DNA from: Deinococcus sp. AJ005
Lineage (GTDB): Bacteria; Deinococcota; Deinococci; Deinococcales; Deinococcaceae
Length of the DNA stretch: 64,000 nucleotides
Direction: 5' to 3'
Assembly (NCBI RefSeq): GCF_009017495.1
Contig: NZ_CP044989.1
Location: 186,001 to 250,000, forward strand
Shown here: one piece after another, positions 46,176 through 57,189 of the stretch
How positions within the stretch are numbered: the stretch's first letter is position 1
How the letters are laid out: each line of letters begins with the position of its first letter
Position numbers and translations under genes: made by a program
The notes under the pieces: model-generated
Databases searched by the model: none
Told to the model about the DNA's origin: nothing
The model's input: the letters and a program-made list of their open reading frames with translations, nothing else

Positions 46176-47054
46176 ATGACGACAACAGTTTCCAAGACTC
46201 CACGCCCGGAGAAGCGGCGGTTGCCTGCGCCATTGCGGCGTTTTCTGGGCAACAAACTGGCCGTCATCGGCCTGTTCGTGCTGTTGATCTTCGCGGTCTC
46301 AGCGCTGCTGGCCCCCTGGGTGGCTCCCTTTGACCCCGCGCAGATCTTCTTCTCCGATTTGCGGGCCGCTCCCGGCACGGCACACCTGTTCGGGGCCGAT
46401 GAGCTGGGGCGCGACATTCTCTCGCGGGTGGTGTACGGGGCGCGGGTGTCCCTGAGCGCCGGGCTGATCTCGGTGACGCTGGCCCTGGTGTTTGGCGGCG
46501 GTATCGGCCTCGTCGCCGGCTACATCGGCGGCTGGGTGGACGACGTGCTGATGCGTGTGGTGGACGCGCTGCTGGCACTGCCGTTTCTGGTGCTGGCGAT
46601 TGCACTGGCAGCCATCCTCGGCCCCAGCTTGCAGAACACCATGATCGCCATCGCCATCGTGACTGCGCCTGCCTTTGCCCGTATCACGCGCGGCGAGGTG
46701 CTGTCGCAGCGCGAGCGCGATTACGTTCAGGCCGCACAGGCACTGGGCGCGGGCGACGGACGCCTGATTACCCGCCACCTGCTGCCCAACATCAGTGGGG
46801 CGCTGATCGTGCAGACCTCGCTGGCCATCGCCAACGCGATCCTGGCCGAGGCCAGCCTGTCGTTTCTGGGCCTGGGCATTCAACCGCCCGCGCCCAGTTG
46901 GGGGTCCATGCTCAATGCAGCGCGCGGTTACCTGACCGACGCGCCGTGGATGGCCCTGTTTCCTGGCCTTGCCATTTTCCTGGCGGTGCTGGCCTTCAAC
47001 CTGATCGGTGACGGGTTGCGGGAAGCGCTCGATCCGCGCGGGCGGGTGGGGTAA
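46176..47054 (+). CDS. Second ABC transporter permease (DppC type)
   Basis: A 292-residue permease: single N-terminal helix, LFGADELGRDILSRVVYGARV, EAA loop DYVQAAQALGAGDGRLITRHLLPNI, then LGLGIQPPAPSWGSML. No ATP-binding genes follow; the operon ends here and the last base of its stop codon is the first base of the interspersed repeat at 47054. The pair may borrow the ATPases encoded at 33459-35509. Confidence 0.92.
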   Translation: MTTTVSKTPRPEKRRLPAPLRRFLGNKLAVIGLFVLLIFAVSALLAPWVAPFDPAQIFFSDLRAAPGTAHLFGADELGRDILSRVVYGARVSLSAGLISVTLALVFGGGIGLVAGYIGGWVDDVLMRVVDALLALPFLVLAIALAAILGPSLQNTMIAIAIVTAPAFARITRGEVLSQRERDYVQAAQALGAGDGRLITRHLLPNISGALIVQTSLAIANAILAEASLSFLGLGIQPPAPSWGSMLNAARGYLTDAPWMALFPGLAIFLAVLAFNLIGDGLREALDPRGRVG

Positions 47055-47190
47055 TACGGACTCCGATGGAAAGGTGTTGTAAAGACCTAAAAATTTAACC
47101 GGAGTGAGCAGGAGGAAAACGGGTTCCGGGCGTGGAGTGAACGAATCGGCCCGGTCACGATTTCTGCCGCGTCACAACCGGAATCCGTAT
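47054..47190. repeat. Interspersed repeat, copy 2 (137 bp)
   Basis: Same ends as copy 1 (ATACGGACTCCG and GGAATCCGTAT) and a shared core of more than 20 identical bases around 47119-47139. It inserted immediately at the stop codon of the permease gene. Confidence 0.75.
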
Positions 47191-47259
47191 CAGCACTGCC
47201 AGACGCGTTGCGCCAGAAGTGCGGAAGAGCCTCTCACCCCTGACAAGACCACAGTGCGC

Positions 47260-48030
<771 letters not shown>

Positions 48031-48037
48031 GCCCCGG

Positions 48038-48068
48038 AGTGTAGGACGGGGGCGTTACCGGGGCGTTC
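48038..48068 (-). promoter_or_regulatory. SARP-type promoter of bdhA
   Basis: Minus strand: GAACGCCCCGG (48058-48068) and TAACGCCCCCG (48047-48057) are direct repeats with an 11-bp period, followed by 3 nt and TACACT (48038-48043). SARP activators bind heptamers repeated every 11 bp, the last about 8 bp before the -10. The sites overlap the last codons of the regulator gene. Confidence 0.65.
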
Positions 48069-51000
48069 GGACCGGAGTTTTCCCACTATCCCCGCCCAGC
48101 GCCCGTGTGTGTGGCAGCGGCTCCAAGCCCAGTTCATCCAGAGCGTTGCGGAGTTGATCGTAAACGCGGCGGGCGGCGGCGGCGTTGCTGCGTGCGTGCC
48201 AGGTGCGCATCAGGGCGTGGGCGGCCCCCTCGTGGGCGGGGTCCAGGGCCAGCGCACGTTCGGCGGCACGGGCGGCCAGTTCGGTGTTGCCACCATCCAG
48301 GGCATGCTCGGCCTCGGCAGCCAGCGCGTCGGGCAGGCGGGCAGCGTAACGCTGGGCCTCATGCTGCACGTCGCCCAAGTCAGAGTCGGCCACCCGCTCC
48401 GGCAGGGCCAGCAGACCTTTCAGGCGTCCGGCGTCTCCAGTCTGCGCGTCCAGCAGCGCGCGGGCGGCGTGCAGATCAATCCACAGATCGGGGCCGGACC
48501 GGAGGCGAATCCAGTCGCCGCGTTCCAGGAACATGCCGCTGGTCACCCCCTCTTCCAGCACCTGCCCCAGCGCGTGCAACGTCACGCGAAAATTGCGCTC
48601 GCCCACGCCGGGATCAGCCCCTGGAAACAGCGCTTCCTGCGCGGCCTCGCGGGGCAGGCCCTCACCGTGGACCGAGAGCAGCGCCAGCAGATCACGCGCC
48701 TTGGCCCGCCCCCAGTCGCGCGCCCTCGTCTCATGGCTGCGGGTGACCGAGACTCGCCCCAGCACAGAAATCTGGACGCTGAAGCCGGGCGTCTGATCGG
48801 GCTGGGGCAACTGCACATAGCCCAGTTCGCGGGCAATGGGAAGCAGGGCCGCCTGAAGTTCGGGCTGTGCGTGTGCCAGTTGCGCCAGCAGCCGCGCCCG
48901 CCTGGGTGAACTGGCGGCGGGCGACAGCAGGCCGCGCCGGGCCAGGAGAAACGGATAGTGCGCCGCTGCGTGGGCCGCCTCCAGCTCCCCGCTACCATCC
49001 GCCGCGAAACGGGCCAGCGCCACGCAGGCCAGCCCGAACGTGTCGCCGCAAGTCTGGAAGGCGGTGAAAGCTGCGTCCAGCCCAGCCTCATCCACGCCGC
49101 CCGACTCCTGCACACCCAGCGCCGCCGCCAGATGCAGCAGCCCGGCCATGTAACCGTCGCCTCCAGCCTGGGTCAGCGCCTCCATTTTCAGCACTCCGGC
49201 CCGCTGGGCGTCGCCCGCCCGCCCGGCCAGCGCAGCCAGCCCCATCAGCGGTTCCACACGCAGGCGGCCCGAAATGTGCTGGGCCAGCGTCAGGGCGTGT
49301 TCGTAGGAGGCCCGCGCACCCTCCAGATCGCTCGCCGTCATCCCGGCATGGCCCAATCGTGCCAGCGCCAGCGAACGCACGAAAGGGCTTTCCAGGCGCT
49401 CGCCCTCGGCCAGTCCGGCGCGGGCGTTCTCGGCGGCCAGCGCCGACTCGCCACGCAGGGCATAGACGAAAGAAGCCAGCAGTAGCCCCTCCCGGTGGTT
49501 CTGGGCGGCCCGCGCGCCCCCCGCCTCGCCCCGTGCCGCCGCCAGCGCCAGTTCCAGCGCCCGATCCAGATCGCCGGAACGCAGGGCGGCTCTTGCCCCG
49601 TTCCGCAGACCGGGTTCCAGCGCCAGTGCCTCCGGCAGCCGCCCGGCGTTCAATAGATTCTCGGCCCGCATGCGCCGGAGTATGGGAGAGTCGGGAGCCA
49701 GGGTGGCCGCCACATCCAGCGCTTCCCAGGCCGCGTCCGGCTGCACGGTGTCCAACGCCACCTGCACCTGCCCCAGCGCCCGCAGCAGTGGCGTGGCCTG
49801 TTCGTACTCGGCCAGCGCCTCGCCGTACCGCGACGACAGGCGCAGGGCGTCTCCCGCCAGGGCGTGCAATTCGGGCGTCCAGACCACGCGGGGCAGGCGG
49901 CCCAGGCTGCGCTCAATCAGCCCGGCCCTGCCCTGGTCCAGCCATCCCGCCCCGTACACCGAGAGAAGCGCCGCCGACCGCCCCGTATCGCCCGACAAAA
50001 GATGTGCAGCCAGCGCCCGGCGGGGCCGCCCAGTGCTCTCAAAGTATGCTGCTCCACGCGACGCCAACTCCTGAATCTCGCTGCCCGACAGCCCGGCCCG
50101 CAGGTGGGCGCGCAGCAGGGGGTGGGCGCGGTAGACGGCCCCTTCCGAACCCGCCAGATGATCCGAGCGCGTCAGGAAGGTGCCGCCGCTGGCCAGCGCT
50201 TCCAGCAGCGCCGCCCCGTCCGGCTCAGCCAGCACTTCGCGGGCCAGTTCGGGCGTCAGTTCCTCAAACAGGCTGCCGCGTGTCAGCACGCCGCGCAGGG
50301 CCGGGTCCAGCGGTCCCAGCACCTCGGAGGCCAGGTAGGCAAACAGCGTTCCCAGTTGCGCCTCACCCCCGTCCAGATCAGCGAGCGCGTCCAGTTGAAC
50401 GCGGCCCTGCGCTACCGCCTGGGCCAGAAAACGCACCGCGATGGGCCAGCCCTCGGTGACGGTGTGGGCCAGCCGCACCTCCGCATCGGTGGGAGTCAGG
50501 CCGCCAGCACGCAACAGCCCGCCCACCTCCTGCCGGGTGAAGGCCAGATCCGCAGTGCCCAGCCGTGTGACCTCGCCTGCTGCGTCCAGCCGGGCCAGTT
50601 CGGGCAGGGCCAGCGGCACGCGCGACAGTAATGCCAGCCGCCCAGCCGTGGTGCCGGGGCCGCCGCCACCCAGCAACTCGCGCAGCAGGTCGCCCACGGC
50701 CCCACCGCCCCCACACTCACCACTCAGGTACTGCGCCTCGTCCAGCACCAAGAGGCCACCGCAGGCATCCAGCAGATCGGCCACGCGAGCCGCCACACGG
50801 CGGGGAGAGGCTCCGGCGTCCAGCAACTCAGCCGCCACCGCGCCGCCGGGCAGGCCCTCGGCGGCCAGGGCCAGTCCGGCGGCCAGCACCTGTGGATCGG
50901 CGTCGTCGGCGTCCAGGGTCAGCCAGGCGTGTGCCCCACTCGCCATGCTTCCGGCCAGCGCAGTGGTCTTGCCGTAGCCTGCTGGGGCCACCAGCACCAG

Positions 51001-51111
51001 CACCCGCGCCGTGTCCATCACGGCCTGAAGGCGGGGCCGGGCCAGCGCGCCACGCACCGCAGGCATCCGCGCCCGCCGCCGCGAAGTCAGGTCACGCCAG
51101 TTGAGAGTCAT
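48055..51111 (-). CDS. ATPase-TPR-SARP (BTAD) transcriptional regulator
   Basis: A 1018-residue regulator. An N-terminal STAND-type ATPase has Walker [10 protein letters not shown] at residues 42-50 and Walker [12 protein letters not shown] long helical TPR-like middle (about 330-770) follows. The C-terminal 235 residues are a SARP module: winged helix ISVLGRVSV...[30 protein letters not shown], then a BTAD ([26 protein letters not shown]). Streptomyces SARPs carry this module at the N-terminus, so the order is reversed. It likely activates bdhA and the liv genes. Its start has TAGCAT 6 nt upstream, again leaderless. Confidence 0.88.
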   Translation of the reverse strand: MTLNWRDLTSRRRARMPAVRGALARPRLQAVMDTARVLVLVAPAGYGKTTALAGSMASGAHAWLTLDADDADPQVLAAGLALAAEGLPGGAVAAELLDAGASPRRVAARVADLLDACGGLLVLDEAQYLSGECGGGGAVGDLLRELLGGGGPGTTAGRLALLSRVPLALPELARLDAAGEVTRLGTADLAFTRQEVGGLLRAGGLTPTDAEVRLAHTVTEGWPIAVRFLAQAVAQGRVQLDALADLDGGEAQLGTLFAYLASEVLGPLDPALRGVLTRGSLFEELTPELAREVLAEPDGAALLEALASGGTFLTRSDHLAGSEGAVYRAHPLLRAHLRAGLSGSEIQELASRGAAYFESTGRPRRALAAHLLSGDTGRSAALLSVYGAGWLDQGRAGLIERSLGRLPRVVWTPELHALAGDALRLSSRYGEALAEYEQATPLLRALGQVQVALDTVQPDAAWEALDVAATLAPDSPILRRMRAENLLNAGRLPEALALEPGLRNGARAALRSGDLDRALELALAAARGEAGGARAAQNHREGLLLASFVYALRGESALAAENARAGLAEGERLESPFVRSLALARLGHAGMTASDLEGARASYEHALTLAQHISGRLRVEPLMGLAALAGRAGDAQRAGVLKMEALTQAGGDGYMAGLLHLAAALGVQESGGVDEAGLDAAFTAFQTCGDTFGLACVALARFAADGSGELEAAHAAAHYPFLLARRGLLSPAASSPRRARLLAQLAHAQPELQAALLPIARELGYVQLPQPDQTPGFSVQISVLGRVSVTRSHETRARDWGRAKARDLLALLSVHGEGLPREAAQEALFPGADPGVGERNFRVTLHALGQVLEEGVTSGMFLERGDWIRLRSGPDLWIDLHAARALLDAQTGDAGRLKGLLALPERVADSDLGDVQHEAQRYAARLPDALAAEAEHALDGGNTELAARAAERALALDPAHEGAAHALMRTWHARSNAAAARRVYDQLRNALDELGLEPLPHTRALGGDSGKTPVRTPR

Positions 51112-51227
51112 GGGGTGATGCTAGCAAGGCCGTGCTGCCGGGGTCTGACCGCCAGATGATTTGAACATTCGGGGCAATCGGCATGTTCTGGGAGCGGGTG
51201 TGGACGCTGGATTGATCAGACTTCCGC

Positions 51228-51956
<729 letters not shown>

Positions 51957-52002
51957 GGGGTCACCCCCGCAGCGTCCATCCACTCCAAATCACGATTCAC
52001 CC

Positions 52003-52746
52003 TCATGCTCCCAGCCCCTCTTCCGTGCCCAGGTACGCGGCCACCACCTGCGGGTGCGCCGTGACCTCACGGTAGGTGCCGTGGGCAATGACCTGACCCT
52101 GATCCATGACCACCACGCGGTCTGCCAGATCGCGTACCACCGGCATGATGTGTTCAATAAACAGCACGCTGACACCATCGGCGCGCACGCTTCGTATCAA
52201 TTCCACGGCTTCGGCGGCCTCGCCGGGGCGCAGACCGGCCATCACCTCGTCCAGCAGCAGCACGCGGGGACCCGTCGCCAGGGCGCGGGCGATCTCCATG
52301 CGCTTGTCCTGCAACAGCGTCAGCTCATGAGCGGCTCGGGCGGCCTGATCGGCCAGTCCAGTGCGTTCCAGCAGGTCATAGGCACGTTCGCGGGCCTGCG
52401 GCAACTTTGTACCGGGCTGCCCGAACAGTGCGCCCACCGTCACGTTTTCGTGAACGGTCATCTCCGGGAAAGGGCGCACCACCTGAAAGGCGCGGCCCAG
52501 CCCGGCGTGGCAGCGGTGTTCCATCGGCGCGTGCGTGACGTCTTGCCCCAGCAGTTCCAGCCGCCCGGAACTGGGCCGGTAGACCCCCGACAGCAGGTTG
52601 AGAAGGGTGGTCTTGCCCGCCCCGTTCGGTCCGATGACTGCCAGGATCTCGCCGTCGTAGTGGTCAAAGGTCACGTTCTGGACGGCCTGCAAACCGCCGA
52701 AGCGTTTGCTCAGGCTATCGGCCCGCAGAACAACCTGACCCGTCAT
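52003..52746 (-). CDS. livG: Branched-chain amino acid ABC transporter ATPase
   Basis: A 247-residue LivG-type ATPase with Walker A GPNGAGKTTLL, Walker B VLLLDEVMAGLRP and IEHIMPVV. The ABC signature reads LTLLQDKRMEIARAL, without the usual SGGQ glycines, a divergence seen in one LivG subgroup; ATP hydrolysis may rely on LivF. Start overlaps the livM stop (ATGA). Confidence 0.92.
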   Translation of the reverse strand: MTGQVVLRADSLSKRFGGLQAVQNVTFDHYDGEILAVIGPNGAGKTTLLNLLSGVYRPSSGRLELLGQDVTHAPMEHRCHAGLGRAFQVVRPFPEMTVHENVTVGALFGQPGTKLPQARERAYDLLERTGLADQAARAAHELTLLQDKRMEIARALATGPRVLLLDEVMAGLRPGEAAEAVELIRSVRADGVSVLFIEHIMPVVRDLADRVVVMDQGQVIAHGTYREVTAHPQVVAAYLGTEEGLGA

Positions 52747-53732
52747 ACGTCGCCCCCGTGCCGTCCGCGCCGGAACAGGCCCATCAATCCTCGCGGCAGC
52801 CACAGGATGCTCAGCATCAGTACAAGTCCGTAGACCACCAGATAACCGTTCTTGACGACGTTGTGCAGCGCTTCCTCGGCCACGCGCAGCACGGTGGCAC
52901 CCAGGATCGGCCCCAGCGTGGTGTACAGGCCGCCGAAAATGCTGGTGGTCAGCGGCGCGATGGAATTGGCGAGGCTGAAAGTGTCCAGCGGGCTGATAAA
53001 GAAAGTCTTGCCCGCATACAGCACGCCCGCCAGCGCCGCCAGAAAGCTGGAGATGAAGAAGGCCGCCAGCTTGTAGCGCACGGTGGATACGCCCAGCACG
53101 CGCGCCGTTTCCTCGCCCTGCCGGATAGCGGCAAAAGCGTGGTGCAGGCGCCCTGTGCGCACCGCCAGACTCACCCCTGCCGTCAGCGCCAGCAGCAGCA
53201 GGGCCAGCAGGTACTGCCCGCGCGAATCGCCGCCCAGCAGCGCTGGAACCAGCAGCCCGTTTGCGCCGCCCGCCACGCTTTCCGGCAGGTTCTGGACGAT
53301 CGTCCGCACCACCTCCGTAAAGGCCAGGGTGGCGATGGCGAAGTACATGCCGCTCAGGCGCATGGTCACCGCGCCCAGCACGAGGCTGATCACGCCCGCA
53401 CCCAGCGCCGCCAGGGGCATTGCCAGCGGCCAGGCCAGACCCGTTTTCAGCAGCAGCGCATAACCGTAAGCGCCCAGCCCGTAGAACGCCGCGTGCGCCA
53501 AGCTGACCTGCCCACTGCGGGCCAGAATGTCCCACGACAGCGCCATGATCCCGGCCACTAGCGTGAAGAAGCCGATTTGCAGTAGGAAGGCCCCCCTGTC
53601 GCCCAGTGGCAGGAAGGGAAAGGCCAGGGCCAGGGCGAAGAAAATTGCCAGCGGCACCAGCGCCACGCCGGTGATGTCCGGTTTGCGAGCGGCCTGCCGT
53701 TTGGAGGCGGGCGTCAGGCGGTCAGCCCTCAT
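52743..53732 (-). CDS. livM: Branched-chain amino acid ABC transporter permease
   Basis: A 329-residue permease with eight to ten hydrophobic segments. LivM landmarks: ALSWDILARSGQVSLAHAAFYGLGAY, YFAIATLAFTEV and the EAA-like loop FAAIRQGEETARVLGVSTVRYKLAAF. It overlaps livH upstream and livG downstream by 4 bp each. Confidence 0.92.
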   Translation of the reverse strand: MRADRLTPASKRQAARKPDITGVALVPLAIFFALALAFPFLPLGDRGAFLLQIGFFTLVAGIMALSWDILARSGQVSLAHAAFYGLGAYGYALLLKTGLAWPLAMPLAALGAGVISLVLGAVTMRLSGMYFAIATLAFTEVVRTIVQNLPESVAGGANGLLVPALLGGDSRGQYLLALLLLALTAGVSLAVRTGRLHHAFAAIRQGEETARVLGVSTVRYKLAAFFISSFLAALAGVLYAGKTFFISPLDTFSLANSIAPLTTSIFGGLYTTLGPILGATVLRVAEEALHNVVKNGYLVVYGLVLMLSILWLPRGLMGLFRRGRHGGDV

Positions 53733-54589
53733 GCGGCCTTCCTGAACGAGCGGATCACCAGCGTGCCGAAAATCATCAGGAAGAACACGGCGTCGCTCCA
53801 GCCGCCGCCCCCTGGCACGTAGGTCTGCACCAGCGCTTCCGACAGGCCCAGAATGACGGAGGCCCACAGCACGCCGGTCAGGTTGCCCAGCCCCGCCATG
53901 ACGATGATGGCAAAGGCTTTCAGCGCGAAGACCAGTCCCACGGTGGGCGAGGCGAACAGCAGCACGCTGACCAGCACCCCGGCCACCGCCGCCAGCCCGC
54001 ACGACACGCCGAAGGCAATGAGATAGACGCGGTCTACTGGAATCCCGATCAGTTGCGCGCCCCGGCGGTTCTGTGCCACGGCCCGCATCTGACGGCCCAG
54101 CACCGTGCGGTACAGCATGAAGTACAGCGCGCCCAGCAGCACCACCGCCAGCCCGAAGGCAATCGCCTTGGGGCCGCCGATGCTCAGCTCGCCGATGTTG
54201 AGGCTGCTGGCCTGATACGGCGTGGTGACGGTGCGGGTGTTACCGCCCAGCAGCATCAGCGCCAGATTTTGCAGCAGGATGCCCAGCCCGAAGGTCAGCA
54301 GCATCTGGTTGAGTTCCGGGGCCAGCAGCACATGCCGGATGCTGACGCGGTAGGTCAGTGCGCCCACGCCGAACACCGCCACTGCCACGATGGGCAGTGA
54401 CAGCAGCGGATCGATGCCCAGAAAGGCGCTGGCCGCCCAGGCCATGAACGCGCCGATCATCAGAAACTCGCCGTGAGCGAAGTTGACGATGCCCACCACG
54501 CCCACCGCCAGTGCCAGCCCGGAGGCCACCAGTGCGTAAATCCCGCTCTGCAACATGCCGTTGAGCAGGGTTTGTAAAAAGAGATCCAT
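53729..54589 (-). CDS. livH: Branched-chain amino acid ABC transporter permease
   Basis: A 286-residue permease with eight hydrophobic segments: LLNGMLQSGIYALVASGLAL, NFAHGEFLMIGAFMAW, and the coupling loop RAVAQNRRGAQLIGIPVDRVYLIAF. GGAG lies weakly before the ATG. It lies 146 nt behind the alpha/beta hydrolase gene and probably shares its transcript in part. Confidence 0.92.
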   Translation of the reverse strand: MDLFLQTLLNGMLQSGIYALVASGLALAVGVVGIVNFAHGEFLMIGAFMAWAASAFLGIDPLLSLPIVAVAVFGVGALTYRVSIRHVLLAPELNQMLLTFGLGILLQNLALMLLGGNTRTVTTPYQASSLNIGELSIGGPKAIAFGLAVVLLGALYFMLYRTVLGRQMRAVAQNRRGAQLIGIPVDRVYLIAFGVSCGLAAVAGVLVSVLLFASPTVGLVFALKAFAIIVMAGLGNLTGVLWASVILGLSEALVQTYVPGGGGWSDAVFFLMIFGTLVIRSFRKAA

Positions 54590-54702
54590 TCAGGCTCCGT
54601 AAGAATGAGGACGGTTGATGGTGGAGAGCTGAAAAGCCTGTCCGACTTGTTTGTGGTGGAGTTGCTGGGTGGCCCCCTCACCCCCGCCGCTACGCGGCTC
54701 CA

Positions 54703-54725
54703 CCCTCTCCCACAGGTGGAGAGGG
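54703..54725 (-). terminator. Short hairpin between hydrolase and livH
   Basis: CCCTCTCC and GGAGAGGG form an 8-bp stem with a 7-nt loop just after the hydrolase stop. Weak; may be only an mRNA stabiliser within the operon. Confidence 0.4.
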
Positions 54726-54735
54726 GATTAAAAAC

Positions 54736-55782
54736 TTATCCCTTCAGATGCTCCAGCAAAGCTGCTCTGAATTCGTCCGGCGCTTCAATAAAGGGTGAGT
54801 GGCCCACGCCGGGCAGCACCAGCTCGCGCCACTGTCCGCCGTTGGCCTTGCCGCGTTCAAGCATGGTTCGCATCTGCATCAGCATGGGCTGGGGCGGGCA
54901 AACGTCCGCGCCGGGCCAGCCGGGAACCGCGCCCAGTGCGCCCAGTTGGGCCAGATCGAACAGGCTGGTGTCTCCCACGATGGCGTCGGCGTCCCCGCGC
55001 ACCCACAGCACAGGCGGCGGTGGGGTCAGATCAGCGAAGGCCGAGAGGTTCATGTATTTGGAGCTGAAGGCGTTGGCCACCCCAGCGGTCCCTGGCGCGA
55101 CATTCGGCCAGTTTTCGCTGGGGGTCATGTCGCCGGGATAAAAGCCGTCCCCGGTACGGGTTTTGAGCATGGACGTGACCCACGCCTCCTCCTTCTGTGG
55201 GTCCGGCTGAAACTGTGCGGCGTTGAAATAGAACTTCCGCATCACATCGCGTGGGCTGCCCGCCGTATCTGAGCGGTCCCCAGAAGCGATCAATGGAACG
55301 AAGGCCGCATTGACCGTGCCGCCGCCCGAACCCGCGAAATCCAGGGTGTTGGGCGTGCCGTCTGCGCCGTGCGTGCCGCCGAAGCCGTAGGGACTGACCG
55401 GGGCCACCAGCGTCAGAGACTGCACCCGCGCCGGGGCGTCCAGCGCCACGTTCATGACCACGCCGCCGCCCATGCTCCAGCCCAGCAGATGCGCCTCCTT
55501 CCATTCCAGCGCGTCCAGAAGGGCCAGCAGATCATCGGACCAGTCCTTCAGGCCGCGCGTGGCGTCGATAGGTCTGGCCTCGCTGTCGCCGTAGCCGCGC
55601 AGATCGGGAGCAACGGCGTGAATATCGTCGGGCAGGCCTTCCATCAGGTCACGGAAGAATTCCCCGTCGGACACGTTGCCGTGAACCAGCAACAGTCTGC
55701 GCCTGGCTTCACCCTTCGCGGGGCGTTCCAGCACGGCAGTGTTCAGGCGAGCGGTCTGGATGGTGCGTGAAGTGGGTTTCAT
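54736..55782 (-). CDS. Alpha/beta hydrolase embedded in liv operon
   Basis: A 348-residue hydrolase: oxyanion HGNVSD, nucleophile elbow GWSMGG, acid VRGDADAIV and His in GVGHSPFIEAP. It has a long lid insertion (about residues 150-250). Placed between the binding-protein gene and livHMGF, it may act on the transported ligand, for example an ester or lactone. If so, the importer may serve something other than branched-chain amino acids. AAAGGGG precedes the ATG. Confidence 0.87.
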   Translation of the reverse strand: MKPTSRTIQTARLNTAVLERPAKGEARRRLLLVHGNVSDGEFFRDLMEGLPDDIHAVAPDLRGYGDSEARPIDATRGLKDWSDDLLALLDALEWKEAHLLGWSMGGGVVMNVALDAPARVQSLTLVAPVSPYGFGGTHGADGTPNTLDFAGSGGGTVNAAFVPLIASGDRSDTAGSPRDVMRKFYFNAAQFQPDPQKEEAWVTSMLKTRTGDGFYPGDMTPSENWPNVAPGTAGVANAFSSKYMNLSAFADLTPPPPVLWVRGDADAIVGDTSLFDLAQLGALGAVPGWPGADVCPPQPMLMQMRTMLERGKANGGQWRELVLPGVGHSPFIEAPDEFRAALLEHLKG

Positions 55783-55814
55783 CTGGCCCCTTTAGGCTGT
55801 GGGTGAACAGAGGA

Positions 55815-55871
55815 CCACGGCCTGATCCTTCAGTCTGCTTCCCCTGGGGGAAGGGAGGGATCAGGCCGTGG
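55815..55871 (-). terminator. Large hairpin between binding-protein and hydrolase genes
   Basis: CCACGGCCTGATCC (55815-55828) and its exact complement (55858-55871) enclose a second stem CTTCCCC/GGGGAAG. It lies 44 nt behind the binding-protein stop, the same place as the hairpins after the two peptide-binding-protein genes. Confidence 0.75.
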
Positions 55872-55915
55872 CGGCTATCACGCCTTATCCGGCGTCGTGG
55901 TGGTTCCTCAGACCT

Positions 55916-57076
55916 CTACTTGCCCCACACCACCGTCTTTTTCGCGAACTTGACCGGGTAGACCGGCACACGGGTGTTGTCCAGGAACTGGAAGTGTAGC
56001 CAGTTGCCCGCCTTGAAGCCCTGATACTGGGTCTTGAGGCTCTTGCTGAAGGTCAGCGTGCCGAACGGCGTGGGCAGCTTGGTCTTGGCGAGTTCGGCGG
56101 CCACCGCGTCCTTGTCCACGCTACCCGCCTTGTTGATGGCGGCGGCCAGCGACTTGAGATTCACGTAGGCCAGCGGCGCGAAGTATTCCTCGGTCACGTT
56201 GCCGAACTTCTTCTTGTAGGCGTCCACGAACACGCGGCTTTCGCGGTTGGGGCTGGTGGGCAGCCACAGGCTCAGGCCCGCGATGTCGTTGGAAAGCGGG
56301 TTTTTCTCGAAGCCCACGGGCCAGCTCGGCGGGGTGCCGTAGATCAGGCCCAGCTTGAGGTTCTGCTGCTTGATCTCGGTGGCCAGGGGCAGCGCGTCGG
56401 TGTCGTAACCCACCCAGTACATGATGTCGGGCTTGGCGGCCTTGGCCTTGCTGACCAATGGGCCGAAGTTGCCGCTGCCGGTCTTGAATTTCTCGGTCAG
56501 AACCACATTGAATCCGGCCTTCTCGAAGGCTGCCACGGTGGCATCGATGCCCGCGCTGCCGAAGGGGCCGTCCTCGTAGGCAATGGCGATGTTCTTGGCA
56601 CCCTGCTTGGTCTTGAGGGTCTTGAAGAAGCCCAGGATGGCCTCAAAGTTGTAGTAGGACCACGGGTGGTAGTGGAAGAAATACTTGTGGTCTGCAAACG
56701 CATCCTCGACGGGCGTGGCGGCGGCGCCGATCCAGGCCATAAAGGTGTTGTACTGCTTGGCTGGTCCCGACAGGGCCACGCTGACTGCGCTGCTCACGCC
56801 GCCCGCCATGAAGTCCACCTTGTCCACCGTGACCAGCTTGACGAATTCCGGCACCGCCTTGGCTGGGGCACTGGCGTCGTCACCGTAGACCACTTCCAGC
56901 GGTTTACCCAGCACGCCCCCGGCCTTATTGATCTCGTCCAGCGCCAGCTCATAGCCGTTCTTGGCCGCCTGACCCGAAACGCTGCCCCCGCCCGAAAGAG
57001 GAATCAACACGCCCACCTTTACCGCACCAGCGCCCGAAACCGCGAGCAGCATGCCCGTCAGAAGTAGAGTTTTCAT
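55916..57076 (-). CDS. Liv-type ABC substrate-binding protein
   Basis: A 386-residue Peripla_BP_6 protein with a short signal peptide (LLLTGMLLAVSGAGAV). Landmarks: VGVLIPLSGGGSVSGQAAKNGYELALDEIN, GKPLEVVYGDD, MAGGVSSAVSVAL and IAIAYEDGPFGSAG. Related proteins bind branched-chain or aromatic amino acids, amides or aromatic acids, so the ligand is open. The ATG at 57076 follows a SARP-type promoter and has no ribosome binding site, so the mRNA is leaderless or nearly so. Confidence 0.92.
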   Translation of the reverse strand: MKTLLLTGMLLAVSGAGAVKVGVLIPLSGGGSVSGQAAKNGYELALDEINKAGGVLGKPLEVVYGDDASAPAKAVPEFVKLVTVDKVDFMAGGVSSAVSVALSGPAKQYNTFMAWIGAAATPVEDAFADHKYFFHYHPWSYYNFEAILGFFKTLKTKQGAKNIAIAYEDGPFGSAGIDATVAAFEKAGFNVVLTEKFKTGSGNFGPLVSKAKAAKPDIMYWVGYDTDALPLATEIKQQNLKLGLIYGTPPSWPVGFEKNPLSNDIAGLSLWLPTSPNRESRVFVDAYKKKFGNVTEEYFAPLAYVNLKSLAAAINKAGSVDKDAVAAELAKTKLPTPFGTLTFSKSLKTQYQGFKAGNWLHFQFLDNTRVPVYPVKFAKKTVVWGK

Positions 57077-57085
57077 AACGTGGGC

Positions 57086-57116
57086 AGTGTAAGGGAGGGG
57101 CGTCACGGGGGCGTTA
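57086..57116 (-). promoter_or_regulatory. SARP-type promoter of liv operon
   Basis: Minus strand: TAACGCCCCCG (57106-57116) and TGACGCCCCTC (57095-57105), 11-bp period, then 3 nt and TACACT (57086-57091). The first 11-mer is identical to one in the bdhA promoter. Confidence 0.65.
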
Positions 57117-57150
57117 CAGCAGGAGAGAATGAAAACCCGCCCCACAACTG

Positions 57151-57181
57151 TGACTGCCGTGTAACGCTCTGCGCCTACGCT
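57151..57181 (+). promoter_or_regulatory. Degenerate SARP-type promoter of acetyltransferase-like gene
   Basis: Plus strand: TGACTGCCGTG (57151-57161) and TAACGCTCTGC (57162-57172), 11-bp period, then 3 nt and TACGCT (57176-57181). ATG follows after 8 nt. Divergent from the liv promoter, sharing the same intergenic region. Confidence 0.45.
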
Positions 57182-57189
57182 CAGTCTTA

